Below are positions 15,382 through 23,577 of a stretch of 28,215 nt of DNA, in pieces. The first letter of the stretch is position 1. Each line of letters starts with the position of its first letter. The translations under genes and the position numbers were made by a program. The stretch comes from Actinomycetes bacterium (lineage in GTDB: Bacteria; Actinomycetota; Actinomycetes; Actinomycetales; Actinomycetaceae). The stretch covers positions 1 through 28,215 of the forward strand of contig JAEWHO010000020.1 in NCBI GenBank assembly GCA_023387755.1, written 5' to 3'. Under the pieces are notes generated by a model. The model did not search any database. It was not told the origin of the DNA and saw nothing but the letters and a program-made list of their open reading frames with translations.

Positions 15382-16941
15382 TTAGTCGTTCCCCTCCACT
15401 CGCTGTAAAAGGAAGAACCCGTTTTCTGCTACGACGGTCCGGTACGTCATCCCATAGCGTTTGGACGCCCACTCGTCCGGCTGCTGCGGGAAATGGTTAC
15501 GCATAGCCCCGGAGAAGCGATCTAACACCACAAACTGCGGGGGTACGGACTTCTCCGTTAACCAATAGACCTGTGCCGTCGGGACGAGCCGCGCCATGAG
15601 GGTCATATCGGTAGCGACTGTGGGTTTTCCAGTGGTGCCCGCCGTCGTCGTTCGATCTCGCTCCCCGATGGGGGTGGCCGCAATGGTTTCCATAATCTGC
15701 GCAGCCGCCTGTTGCCGGGCCCGCGGGGTGGTGTCCCCCCAGGCGGCATCCAGATCGCAGCGGGTTTTCGTCATGGGTAACTGCCCAGCCAGGACTACTG
15801 TCGTGAGGATCGCGGCGCTCAACCCCAGGCCGAGCGTCGCCCGCCACGGCATCATCCACCGTTGCAAGAGGGGGCTGCGCTCGCGGGTCGCATCGACTAA
15901 TGCGGCCACGGCGATCGGCATGAGCACGACGTCATAATGCCAACCGATCCACGAATAATACGGATTATTCCCAGCAAAACGCCACAACAAGGTCGGTAGG
16001 GTCACCATCATCAGGGGTGAAGTGAGCCCGAATCCGCCAGCGGTGAGAGCCAGCAGCAACACGAGCACCCACTTGCTGAACGGCGTAAAGAAATGACTGA
16101 GCGTAAGGGTGAGGTTGGAGGAGTATTCGTAATCGCCGCCGGTATTGAAGGCCGGCAAAATGACGGTGACGGCGAGGGCCGTCCAGGTCACGCCCCATAT
16201 GATCAGGGCTGCTCCCGGGGACCACCAGTGATTCAGCGCCGGCCAGCGGGCCGAGACGGAGGCGGATGCGTCGTCGTCCTCCCGCCACCGCCGCCACAGG
16301 ATCGCACACCCGAGCGCGGCCACCGTTAACCCCAGGTCTTCTTTCACCCACACCAGCGGGGCAGCCCACAGGGCGGCCGACCACCACTGGCGGCGCAGGA
16401 ATGCGGTGAGAGCGAAGACCAGCAGCGGCACCGCTAATGCAACCTCGTGGAACTCGGCGGCAACCGCGCCCTGCGTACCCCAACCCAGGCCGATCACAAG
16501 ACCGCCGCCGGCCGCCGCCCACCACGGCACCAGGGGGCGCACCCGCCAGGTGAATGCGGCGGCGGACAGGGCGAAGATGAGATCCTGAACCACCACCAGG
16601 GTGAGGGGAGAGGGGAAGAGCCAGTAGATCGGCGTGAGAATAACGAGGAGCGGGTGGAAGTGGTCGCCGAGCAGGTTGAATCCTTCTCCGCGGATGGTGC
16701 CGATGGGCGCGCGCCCGTGGGCGTAGGAGTCGAGTAACTGCGTGAAAATGCCGAGATCCCACGAGGGGGCGCGCAGCATCCGCCACTGGCAAAGGGTGAT
16801 CGCGAGCAGCCCGGCGGCCGTGAGGATTCCGACGACGACGCTCGCCGCCCGCGTATCCACGCGGGCCTTCAACCTACGCCTGCGCGCGGTGCCGCGCGCA
16901 GAAAGGCGGGTATCTGCTGGTGTGGATGATTCAGATGGCAC
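15382..16941 (-). CDS. DUF2079 multi-pass membrane protein (glycosyltransferase-like)
   Basis: A 519-aa integral membrane protein with about ten transmembrane segments. Family landmarks are WDLGIFTQLLDSYAHG, LLGDHFHPLLVILTPIY, AAEFHEVALAVPLLVFAL, LVWVKEDLGLT and WIGWHYDVVLMP, followed by a soluble extracytoplasmic C-terminus (about 410-519). Acidic and His residues at membrane boundaries resemble GT-C-fold transferases, and DUF2079 is usually placed near such enzymes, but no substrate is known. GTG at 16941 has GGAG seven bases upstream and overlaps the flippase gene by 11 bases, so the two are translationally coupled and may act together on a lipid-linked cell-envelope substrate. Confidence 0.85.
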   Translation of the reverse strand: MPSESSTPADTRLSARGTARRRRLKARVDTRAASVVVGILTAAGLLAITLCQWRMLRAPSWDLGIFTQLLDSYAHGRAPIGTIRGEGFNLLGDHFHPLLVILTPIYWLFPSPLTLVVVQDLIFALSAAAFTWRVRPLVPWWAAAGGGLVIGLGWGTQGAVAAEFHEVALAVPLLVFALTAFLRRQWWSAALWAAPLVWVKEDLGLTVAALGCAILWRRWREDDDASASVSARWPALNHWWSPGAALIIWGVTWTALAVTVILPAFNTGGDYEYSSNLTLTLSHFFTPFSKWVLVLLLALTAGGFGLTSPLMMVTLPTLLWRFAGNNPYYSWIGWHYDVVLMPIAVAALVDATRERSPLLQRWMMPWRATLGLGLSAAILTTVVLAGQLPMTKTRCDLDAAWGDTTPRARQQAAAQIMETIAATPIGERDRTTTAGTTGKPTVATDMTLMARLVPTAQVYWLTEKSVPPQFVVLDRFSGAMRNHFPQQPDEWASKRYGMTYRTVVAENGFFLLQRVEGND

Positions 16942-19435
16942 GGGTTTTCTCCAAGTAACGCAGGGCCACCCAGCCCAGGGGAACGCGACCCCAGAACGTC
17001 AAAAGACGATAGATAACGGTGGTTGACAGGGCGGTGGCATAGGGAATACCGGCCAGGGTGAGGCCTGAAGTGAGTGCAACTTCGACCGGGCCCACACCGC
17101 CGGGGGAAGGTACGACGGAGCCGGCCGAGTTGGATATCAGGAAGGTAATGGTCAGGCTGATAGGTGAGAGGGTGTACCCGAAGGCGAGGAGAGCAAATCC
17201 GAAGGCAGCCACGTACCCGACGGTCATGATGATATTGCCCAAGACTGCAAGTGCCAGCCGCTTGGGGTTACCGATAGCCCACACCACGCGCGGCCAGATC
17301 TGGGTTAGCGTGGGCCCGATTTTCTGCCACACCCAGGTGCGTACTTGGGGGATTACGAAGGCCGCGGCTGCGAGCGCAATAACGCCCAGTACCGTAATAA
17401 CGGTGGGAAGCTGTGGCAGGGTAATCGAACCGGCCGAACCGGAACCGAGCGCCACAATCACCAACAACAGCACTGTTATGACGAACCGGGACACCTGGGT
17501 GAGGGCCACCGTTGCCCCGGCGAGTGCGGTGGGTACGCGCGCTTTAGTGAGGTAGCGCAGATCCATGGCGGCCGGTCCAATCCCGGCCGGAGCCACCAGG
17601 GACACGATCGAGGCCGCCACCTGCACCAGCGTGGTTCGCCACAGCCCAATCTTTTCCGGCGTGAAAGCAACCAAACCGATGGCGGCCCCCAGGTAGGTGG
17701 TGAGACCACAGGCGAAGGAGACCAGCATCCACCATGGATTGGCGTTGTGAATGGCTTCGGTAATGTCAGAAATCCGCAGCGATCCGAGTACCACGATGGC
17801 CGCCACCACGCCGATGACAACCACCACCACGGTGCGCAACGAGATCCGTTCTAGGCGTATCGGTGCAGTATCGGCAATATCGCTTTCGGCCATGAGGGCC
17901 TCGCGCAAGTCTGCTAACAGGTCGCGTTGTTTGCGTAGCCCGGCGCGAGTGGGCGCTGGGAGAGCCGCCTTTTGTAGTAGCGGGGCGACGGCGTCGAGTG
18001 CCTCCTGCCCGATCACGTCGCGGGCAATGTCGATGGCGCGTTCTGCCCCCACATGCAGGGCCGTGAGGGTTAGCATCTGGGCGTTGTCTATGCGGCGGGA
18101 CAGATCCGTGGCGGCGATTTCGCCGTCGTCCCAATTGAGCAGCCACGGGTGGCCGTCCTCATCGACGGCTATGGCGCGTTCACTGATATTGTGGTGGGCC
18201 AAACCGGCGCTGTGGGCGGAGCAAAGCTGTTCCCACAGATCGGTGATGGCAGTTTGGGTGAGCGACTTGTCGGGGGAGAATGACTCGGTTGGGGGCAGCG
18301 GTTCGAAAGGAATAATGATCGAGGAGTCCGCCTGGGAGGCAGTCCCGGTGGTGCGGGTACGGACTCCAGCGGCGCGGGCCGAATGATGCATGAGAATCAT
18401 ACGTTCCGCAGTTTCCTTCACCGTCGGCATCCAGCGCTGTTCCAAGCCGCGGTTACGGATGGTATCCAGCATGCCGGAGAGTACCCCGAGGACGTGCCGC
18501 TCGCTGTCGAGCACGATCACATCCACCCGCTGGTTGTCGCCATCCCACACAGCGAAGGTGCGTTGAATGTGGGGGCGAGTGCCGGGGCGGGCGCGGGGAA
18601 TATCGAAGGTGGCCGGGTCGGTGAGAGGGTCGGGGACGACGCCGGGAGGTGTACCATCGTTCGGAATCGTCACCTCCCAGGCTTCCAGATCGTCTACTGG
18701 ATCCAAGCGGACGACGAGGTGCGGGTCTAATCCCGCGCGCTGTAGCCCCTGCACGAGCGACGCCCCCCAGGCACGGTTGGAGCGCAGTCCGGCAAAATAG
18801 CAGACTGCTAGGGCGACCGTCCGGCCCACAAGGAGGGCGATGAGGACTGCCGGGAGAGACTGTTTGCCCTGAATCACGGCCAGGAACAGGACGGCAGAGA
18901 GCGCATACCAGGAGGTGCGCACGGTGCGGGACCGGCCGGCCGCTCCCGCCGTCGTCAAAACTGCTGCCAGAGTGGCGATATAGGTGGACAGTGTGAGCCG
19001 GGGGCCGTACGGGCCGGAGGCGGATAGGGCCGTGGAGATCGGATTGGCGTTGGCGTGACTCAGCAGATGGATGGCCATCTGAGTGATAGCGGCGGCTAGC
19101 GATCCGGCTGCCAAAATCAGTGCGGTGGTGCGCCAGTGGCGGCGGGCGAGGGTGGCGATAATGACGGCGAGTGGTGCGACGTAAGCTACCGCACCTTCTA
19201 GTACATTCACCGGCACCAAAAGCACTTGCCGGGCAGTTTTGGCGACCGCCGAATAGACGTCCTCCGTCACCCCGGTAGTCGTGCCGTGGGCGTAGATTGC
19301 GAGAAGCAGTACCAACCCGATCCCGGCCAGGGAGACGCAGGCGTGCAGTGCGTCCTGGGGGCGACGCACGATCCGTTCGGGGGAGTCAATGAGCGTGACC
19401 ACCGGCGCGGTTATCTGCGGGGACTGGTCACTCAT
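16931..19435 (-). CDS. LPG-synthase-TM/flippase-like (TIGR00374/UPF0104) protein with degenerate kinase domain
   Basis: An 834-aa protein in three parts. Residues 1 to about 220 carry six or so transmembrane helices. Residues about 240-500 form a cytoplasmic kinase-like domain in which the catalytic loop reads AHHNISERAIAV (His414-His415-Asn416, no HRD Asp) and the DFG site reads NWDDG (434-438), so phosphotransfer is doubtful. Residues about 530-830 are the lysylphosphatidylglycerol-synthase transmembrane domain, with VVPSPGGVGPVEVAL near 774-788, the family's most conserved motif. Relatives are thought to flip lipids or act with glycosyltransferases. The start overlaps the copA stop by eight bases. 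The domain combination recurs in actinobacteria, but its biochemical role is, to my knowledge, unsettled. Confidence 0.85.
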   Translation of the reverse strand: MSDQSPQITAPVVTLIDSPERIVRRPQDALHACVSLAGIGLVLLLAIYAHGTTTGVTEDVYSAVAKTARQVLLVPVNVLEGAVAYVAPLAVIIATLARRHWRTTALILAAGSLAAAITQMAIHLLSHANANPISTALSASGPYGPRLTLSTYIATLAAVLTTAGAAGRSRTVRTSWYALSAVLFLAVIQGKQSLPAVLIALLVGRTVALAVCYFAGLRSNRAWGASLVQGLQRAGLDPHLVVRLDPVDDLEAWEVTIPNDGTPPGVVPDPLTDPATFDIPRARPGTRPHIQRTFAVWDGDNQRVDVIVLDSERHVLGVLSGMLDTIRNRGLEQRWMPTVKETAERMILMHHSARAAGVRTRTTGTASQADSSIIIPFEPLPPTESFSPDKSLTQTAITDLWEQLCSAHSAGLAHHNISERAIAVDEDGHPWLLNWDDGEIAATDLSRRIDNAQMLTLTALHVGAERAIDIARDVIGQEALDAVAPLLQKAALPAPTRAGLRKQRDLLADLREALMAESDIADTAPIRLERISLRTVVVVVIGVVAAIVVLGSLRISDITEAIHNANPWWMLVSFACGLTTYLGAAIGLVAFTPEKIGLWRTTLVQVAASIVSLVAPAGIGPAAMDLRYLTKARVPTALAGATVALTQVSRFVITVLLLVIVALGSGSAGSITLPQLPTVITVLGVIALAAAAFVIPQVRTWVWQKIGPTLTQIWPRVVWAIGNPKRLALAVLGNIIMTVGYVAAFGFALLAFGYTLSPISLTITFLISNSAGSVVPSPGGVGPVEVALTSGLTLAGIPYATALSTTVIYRLLTFWGRVPLGWVALRYLEKTRAI

Positions 19436-21767
19436 ACGCTGATTCTACGGTGCCAGCCGCGCGGCCTGGCGGGCACACCTCGCCACGCTTACGTAACCGG
19501 AGCGAATTGAGTACCACAAATACGGATGAAAAGGCCATTGCGGCCCCCGCAATCATCGGGTTGAGCAGTCCGGCCATGGCTAGGGGGATGGCGGCCACGT
19601 TATAACAGAAGGCCCAGAACAGGTTCTGTTTGATCGTGCGTAGTGTGGCGCGCGCAATCCGTACTGCCACGGCAGCCGCACGCGGATCCGACCGCATGAG
19701 GGTAATGTCGGCGGCGGCGATGGCCAGGTCGGTGCCCGAGCCCATCGCCATTCCGAGCCCCTGCACCCCGGCTTGGGCGAGCGCGGCGGCGTCGTTAATA
19801 CCGTCCCCCACCATCGCGGTCACGCGCCCTTCGGCCTGCAGGGCCGCCACGGTATCGCGTTTGTCGGCGGGCATAACTTCCGCGAAAACTCGCGTAATTT
19901 CGAGTTGCTGCGCGACCGCGTGGGCCGCTTCGGTGCGATCACCGGTCAGGAGAACCGATTCCACCCCCATATCGTTCAGTTCGACGACGGCGCTGCGGGC
20001 GGTGGCCCGCAGCGGGGCGGCTAGGCAGATTGCACCCAGGCAGGTGCCGGCGCGGGCCACCCACACTACGGTCGCGTCGGCCGGGACGTGCAAGCCCGCA
20101 GTCCCGCTTGCGCCCGGCACTTCGATCCTGGCCGCAGCCAGGTAGTCGGCCTTACCCACCACGACCCGCTGCCCGGCCACGGTGGCACTCACCCCGAGCC
20201 CGGCGCTGGTAACGAACTCGCTGGCAGTCGGCAGGGTCTCGCCGCTCCCCGTTGCCGCCACTATCGCCCGCGCCAGCGGGTGTTCGGATAACTGCTCGAC
20301 CGCCGCCGCCAGGCGCAGCACCTCGGCCTCAGTGACGCCGGGGGCGTGCGGCAGGACGCCAGTCACCTGCACCTGCCCGCTGGTCAGGGTGCCGGTTTTA
20401 TCCCAAATAATCGTGTCAATACTGCGGGCGGCTTCAAGGATTTGCGGGCTTTTTATCAGCACGCCGAGTTTGGCAGCCCGCCCGCTACCGACGAGTAGCG
20501 CCGTCGGGGTGGCCAATCCGAGCGCACACGGGCAAGCGATCACCAGGACCGCAACGGCCGCCGTAAAGGCCGCCATCAGCCGCCCATCCAGCAGCCACCA
20601 CCCGATAAACGTGGCCCCCGCGAGCGCCACCACGATGGGCACAAAGACCGCCGAGATCCGGTCCGCCAGGCGCTGAATCGGGGCTTTTTCCGCCTGCGCC
20701 TGGGTGACCATCCGCCCGATCTGCGCTACCACCGTATCGGCGCCCACGCGTTCGGCCCGCATCAGCACACTGCCGGTCAGCGCAATCGTTCCGGCGGTGA
20801 CGGGGTCACCCGCCCCCACCTCAACCGGCTCCATTTCCCCGGTAATCATGGAGGTATCGACGGCGCTGGCACCCTCGACCACTGCGCCGTCGGCGGGCAT
20901 TTTCTCCCCCGGCCGTATCCGCAGCAGATCGCCGGGGCGCACCTGGGCGGCGGGGATGGATTCCTCGACGACGACGCCGCCCCGCTCACGTACTCGGGTG
21001 GCCTCTTTCGCGCCGAGTTCGAGGAGGTCTCGTAAGGCCGCGCCGGCGCGGTGCCGGGCCCGCGTCTCTGCCCACCGACCAGCCAGCAGGAAGGTGGTGA
21101 CCATCGCAGCGGACTCAAAGTACAACTCCGGCACACTGTGGTGGCCGGCGTGCCCACCACTGCCCGATAGGCGCGGCAGGAGGGTCATGTCCATCGTCAT
21201 GCCGAGTTTTCCGGCACCGCCCCACAGCAGCGCCCACACTGACCAGCCGGTGGCCGCCAGTACTCCGAGGGAGACGAGTGTGTCCATCGTGGACGAGCCG
21301 TGCCGGGCGGCTTGCGCGGCTGCGCGGTGGAAGGGCCACGCCCCCCATCCGGCCACCGGTAGGGCTAGGGCCGCAACTACCCACTGCCAGCCGGTGAACT
21401 GCCAAGCCGGCACCATGGACAGCGCCATGACCGGCAGGCTCAGGGCCGCGCAGATCAAGAATCGGCGGCGCAAACTGGCTGCGCGCGTGTCGGCCGGCAG
21501 CTCGGTGTCTGCCTCCACCTCTCCCGCGCCAGCACTGGGGTGCTCCGGCTCAGGCAGCACTAGCTCGGCACCGTATCCGGCCCGCACTACCTGGTTAATG
21601 ACGTCCTCATCGCTCACCTCGGCGGGCACCTGCACCCGGGCACTCTCCGTCGCCAGGTTCACGGTGGCATGGACGCCAGGAATCTTCCCGAGTTTCTTTT
21701 CCACTCGCGCCACACAGGAGGCGCAGGTCATGCCGGTAATCGCTAATTCAACAGTGCGCTGGTCCAC
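19428..21767 (-). CDS. copA: Copper-exporting P1B-type ATPase
   Basis: A 779-aa heavy-metal P-type ATPase. It has one N-terminal HMA domain with GMTCASC (12-18), the TM metal site CPC (412-414), the phosphorylation site DKTGTLT (Asp456), HP locus SEHPLAR (494-500) and hinge GDGINDAAALA. The last two helices contain YNVAA and MAFSSVFVVLNSLRLR, where Asn and Met-x-x-Ser mark the Cu(I) subgroup. The actuator motif reads TGEMEP rather than TGES-P. A GHAGHH cluster lies in an external loop (205-210). The GTG start has no visible Shine-Dalgarno and follows a GC-rich hairpin. It exports Cu(I) from the cytosol, with CopZ encoded just upstream. Confidence 0.95.
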   Translation of the reverse strand: MDQRTVELAITGMTCASCVARVEKKLGKIPGVHATVNLATESARVQVPAEVSDEDVINQVVRAGYGAELVLPEPEHPSAGAGEVEADTELPADTRAASLRRRFLICAALSLPVMALSMVPAWQFTGWQWVVAALALPVAGWGAWPFHRAAAQAARHGSSTMDTLVSLGVLAATGWSVWALLWGGAGKLGMTMDMTLLPRLSGSGGHAGHHSVPELYFESAAMVTTFLLAGRWAETRARHRAGAALRDLLELGAKEATRVRERGGVVVEESIPAAQVRPGDLLRIRPGEKMPADGAVVEGASAVDTSMITGEMEPVEVGAGDPVTAGTIALTGSVLMRAERVGADTVVAQIGRMVTQAQAEKAPIQRLADRISAVFVPIVVALAGATFIGWWLLDGRLMAAFTAAVAVLVIACPCALGLATPTALLVGSGRAAKLGVLIKSPQILEAARSIDTIIWDKTGTLTSGQVQVTGVLPHAPGVTEAEVLRLAAAVEQLSEHPLARAIVAATGSGETLPTASEFVTSAGLGVSATVAGQRVVVGKADYLAAARIEVPGASGTAGLHVPADATVVWVARAGTCLGAICLAAPLRATARSAVVELNDMGVESVLLTGDRTEAAHAVAQQLEITRVFAEVMPADKRDTVAALQAEGRVTAMVGDGINDAAALAQAGVQGLGMAMGSGTDLAIAAADITLMRSDPRAAAVAVRIARATLRTIKQNLFWAFCYNVAAIPLAMAGLLNPMIAGAAMAFSSVFVVLNSLRLRKRGEVCPPGRAAGTVESAYE

Positions 21768-21780
21768 GGTAGGTATTTCA

Positions 21781-21806
21781 AGGGGCGGCCCGGTGAGGCC
21801 GCCCCT
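21781..21806 (-). promoter_or_regulatory. Perfect 10-bp GC-rich hairpin between copZ and copA
   Basis: AGGGGCGGCC (21781-21790) and GGCCGCCCCT (21797-21806) are exact reverse complements around a 6-base loop. On the transcribed strand no U-run follows, and the copA GTG begins 13 bases later. It could stabilise the copZ end of the transcript, or act as a partial terminator or translation attenuator that keeps CopZ above CopA. No direct evidence separates these. Confidence 0.55.
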
Positions 21807-21824
21807 CAGGCTAGAAGGAGGTGC

Positions 21825-22070
21825 CTAGAAGTCCCGTTCGATACTCACCAGTTCGTAGTCACCGGCTTCGTCGATGGCGGCGCGCAGGGCGTCGTCGTCA
21901 ACGGGTGCGGAGATGTAAACGGTGACGGTGGAGGTGCCTGCGGTCTCCAACGTCACGAGCACGTTGGCAACCTCGTCGATCTCTTCTAGTTCATCGGTGA
22001 CGTGCTGGGCGCAGTTCCCACAGGTCATTCCGTTAATTTTCAGTACCACGGTCTGGTCGAAATCGGCCAT
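21825..22070 (-). CDS. copZ: CopZ-like cytosolic copper chaperone (HMA domain)
   Basis: An 81-aa single HMA domain with the metal motif GMTCGNCAQHV near residues 14-24 and the beta-alpha-beta-beta-alpha-beta pattern expected of Atx1/CopZ proteins. The ATG at 22070 has AAGGAG at good spacing. It is the first gene of the copper run and stands 57 bases before copA, so it should bind cytosolic Cu(I), deliver it to CopA and possibly exchange it with a CsoR-type sensor. The protein is acidic, as is usual for docking to CopA. No copper regulator gene is adjacent. Confidence 0.93.
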   Translation of the reverse strand: MADFDQTVVLKINGMTCGNCAQHVTDELEEIDEVANVLVTLETAGTSTVTVYISAPVDDDALRAAIDEAGDYELVSIERDF

Positions 22071-22090
22071 CTGTGCTCCTTGTCTCGTCC

Positions 22091-22117
22091 GCGCCAGGAG
22101 GCGCTGCTTTCAGTGTA
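22091..22117 (-). promoter_or_regulatory. Candidate copZ promoter -10 and leader hairpin
   Basis: On the minus strand, TACACT (22117 to 22112) is a good -10 hexamer, with no clear -35 at the expected distance. Downstream in the leader, GCGCC-TCCT-GGCGC (22104 to 22091) is a perfect 5-bp hairpin. Its loop region CTCCT is complementary to the AGGAG of the copZ ribosome site. I recognise no CsoR or CueR operator here. Confidence 0.35.
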
Positions 22118-22152
22118 GGCACACCGCGCTGAGCTTTGCTTTGCCGGTGGAG

Positions 22153-23577
22153 TTATTCGCCCTCGATCTTGGCTTGGAGCCAGGCAGGAATATGTTCGGG
22201 CGTGCGCGGATAGCGTTCCAGTTCCGCTTTCCAATCCTCCGCTGAGAGATCATCCAAACCGACCGGCTGTTCGTTGTAGTTGAAGCTCGCTTGCACTTTC
22301 CCGTCCGGCGAGATCGCCAGGAAGACCGCAAAGAACGCACCGCCGTCGGGCCGGGCGGTATGGTGGCGCAGCGCCCCGATCGCGGGCACGATCTCCTCGC
22401 CAATCCCTTCCACCGGTGCCATCTGATCCTGCGGCAAGATCGCCTGGGCGGACAGCCGCACGGAGGTATTCACGCACGCGATCAGCATTTCTACGCGCTC
22501 GGCGTTCTCCGGTGCCAGTTTCGATACCTGCTGCACGATTTCTGCCAGAGCCTGGCGGGATTCGGGCTTGGCGATGGGATCGTCGCCGGAAACCCCACTC
22601 ACGCTGGCCTGCGCCTGCCCGGCGACCGCCTCGCGGCCCTGTTGTGCACGGTCAGCGGCATCTTGTTCGGCATTGATGAGCTCGGAGTTTTCCAGCTCTT
22701 CCGGGCGTGCCCAGGCTTTAGCCACCCGCAGGGACTGCTCCACGTCCTCCAGCTCATCCCACCCGACGGTTTTTTCCCACACGCCCGGCTCTACCAGGTC
22801 ATAGCCGGCTTCGCGGTTCGCTCCGAAATCCAATACCAGGGAGGCAATCCGGGCCACATCCCGGCCGTCCAGTTCAAAACGTTCTACGACGCGGGCTGGC
22901 ATACCCTTCCATGTTGTCGTCGCATAGGCCTCTGCGAGTACAGAAACGTCGTCGTAATCGACCATCTTGGCCCATACGCCGGCGTCCGTTTCTGTAAACC
23001 CTTCCACCTGCGGCTCCACCGGCCAGGTGAGGGTTACCGACACCGGTGCGCCCTCCTCATCGAGTTCGGGTTCAGCCACGTAGAGCTGTTCGTCGACGAC
23101 GGCGATCCGCCCCACCACCGGGGACGGCGATACCGCATGGAAATTATCTTCCGGATCCTGCCAGCCGAAAGCCGGGCCGTTATAGGTGCCCGCCAGTTGC
23201 GGCTCGCCGCTGCCGTCAAAACGCCACAGGCGGGTGCCGGCTGCCAGGCGCGTATGTTCCAGCCAGTACAGGGTGGTGGTGACGTCACCGACCGTGAGTT
23301 GCCCATTATTCGGCAGTGTGAATAGCTCGCTCATGGACTGCGGATTAGCTCGCACCAGCGTCAAGGTGGCCGGGGCGGGGAAATGCAGAATATAGATCGG
23401 CTCGCCTGCGGCGATCGGGGTGCCCGGGAAATCGAGATGATGCAGTTCGCGTAACTGCTCCAGGGAGGTCAGCTCGGAGACGTCCCCCGCCGGAACAACC
23501 CACCCGCTGACGCGGTCAAAACCGTGCCCCAGATAGGCTTGGACAACGCCGGGAGTAACGGCTTTTTGGAGCATCAT
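22153..23577 (-). CDS. Hypothetical 474-aa acidic soluble protein
   Basis: Not recognised. No signal peptide or membrane segment is seen. The ATG at 23577 overlaps the DedA stop as ATGA, so the two are coupled. The middle contains an internal repeat: GVWAKMVDYDDVSVLAEAY (from residue 200) resembles GVWEKTVGWDELEDVEQSL (from residue 265), each followed by a Trp. A Gln/Ala-rich acidic linker (about 295-330) leads to a C-terminal domain with FFAVFLAISPDGKVQASFNY and an ending WKAELERYPRTPEHIPAWL. That ending resembles C-termini I associate with small immunity-type proteins, but this is an impression only. Codon use matches the neighbours, so it is a real resident gene. Confidence 0.75.
   Translation of the reverse strand: MMLQKAVTPGVVQAYLGHGFDRVSGWVVPAGDVSELTSLEQLRELHHLDFPGTPIAAGEPIYILHFPAPATLTLVRANPQSMSELFTLPNNGQLTVGDVTTTLYWLEHTRLAAGTRLWRFDGSGEPQLAGTYNGPAFGWQDPEDNFHAVSPSPVVGRIAVVDEQLYVAEPELDEEGAPVSVTLTWPVEPQVEGFTETDAGVWAKMVDYDDVSVLAEAYATTTWKGMPARVVERFELDGRDVARIASLVLDFGANREAGYDLVEPGVWEKTVGWDELEDVEQSLRVAKAWARPEELENSELINAEQDAADRAQQGREAVAGQAQASVSGVSGDDPIAKPESRQALAEIVQQVSKLAPENAERVEMLIACVNTSVRLSAQAILPQDQMAPVEGIGEEIVPAIGALRHHTARPDGGAFFAVFLAISPDGKVQASFNYNEQPVGLDDLSAEDWKAELERYPRTPEHIPAWLQAKIEGE

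Noticed and set aside
15965..16792. A 275-codon minus-strand frame within the DUF2079 gene
   Set aside because: Arg/Pro/His-rich shadow in a different frame of a gene with clear family motifs.
20704..21828. A 374-codon open frame on the plus strand opposite copA
   Set aside because: Ser/Thr/Arg/Pro-rich translation without domains; it mirrors the CopA codons and lacks a ribosome site.
22153..23577. Reading the N-terminus of the 474-aa hypothetical protein as a TNT-type NADase toxin domain
   Set aside because: Only a loose resemblance (GFDRVSGWVVPAG); the Tyr/Gln/Gly-rich end motif and catalytic residues of TNT were not found.
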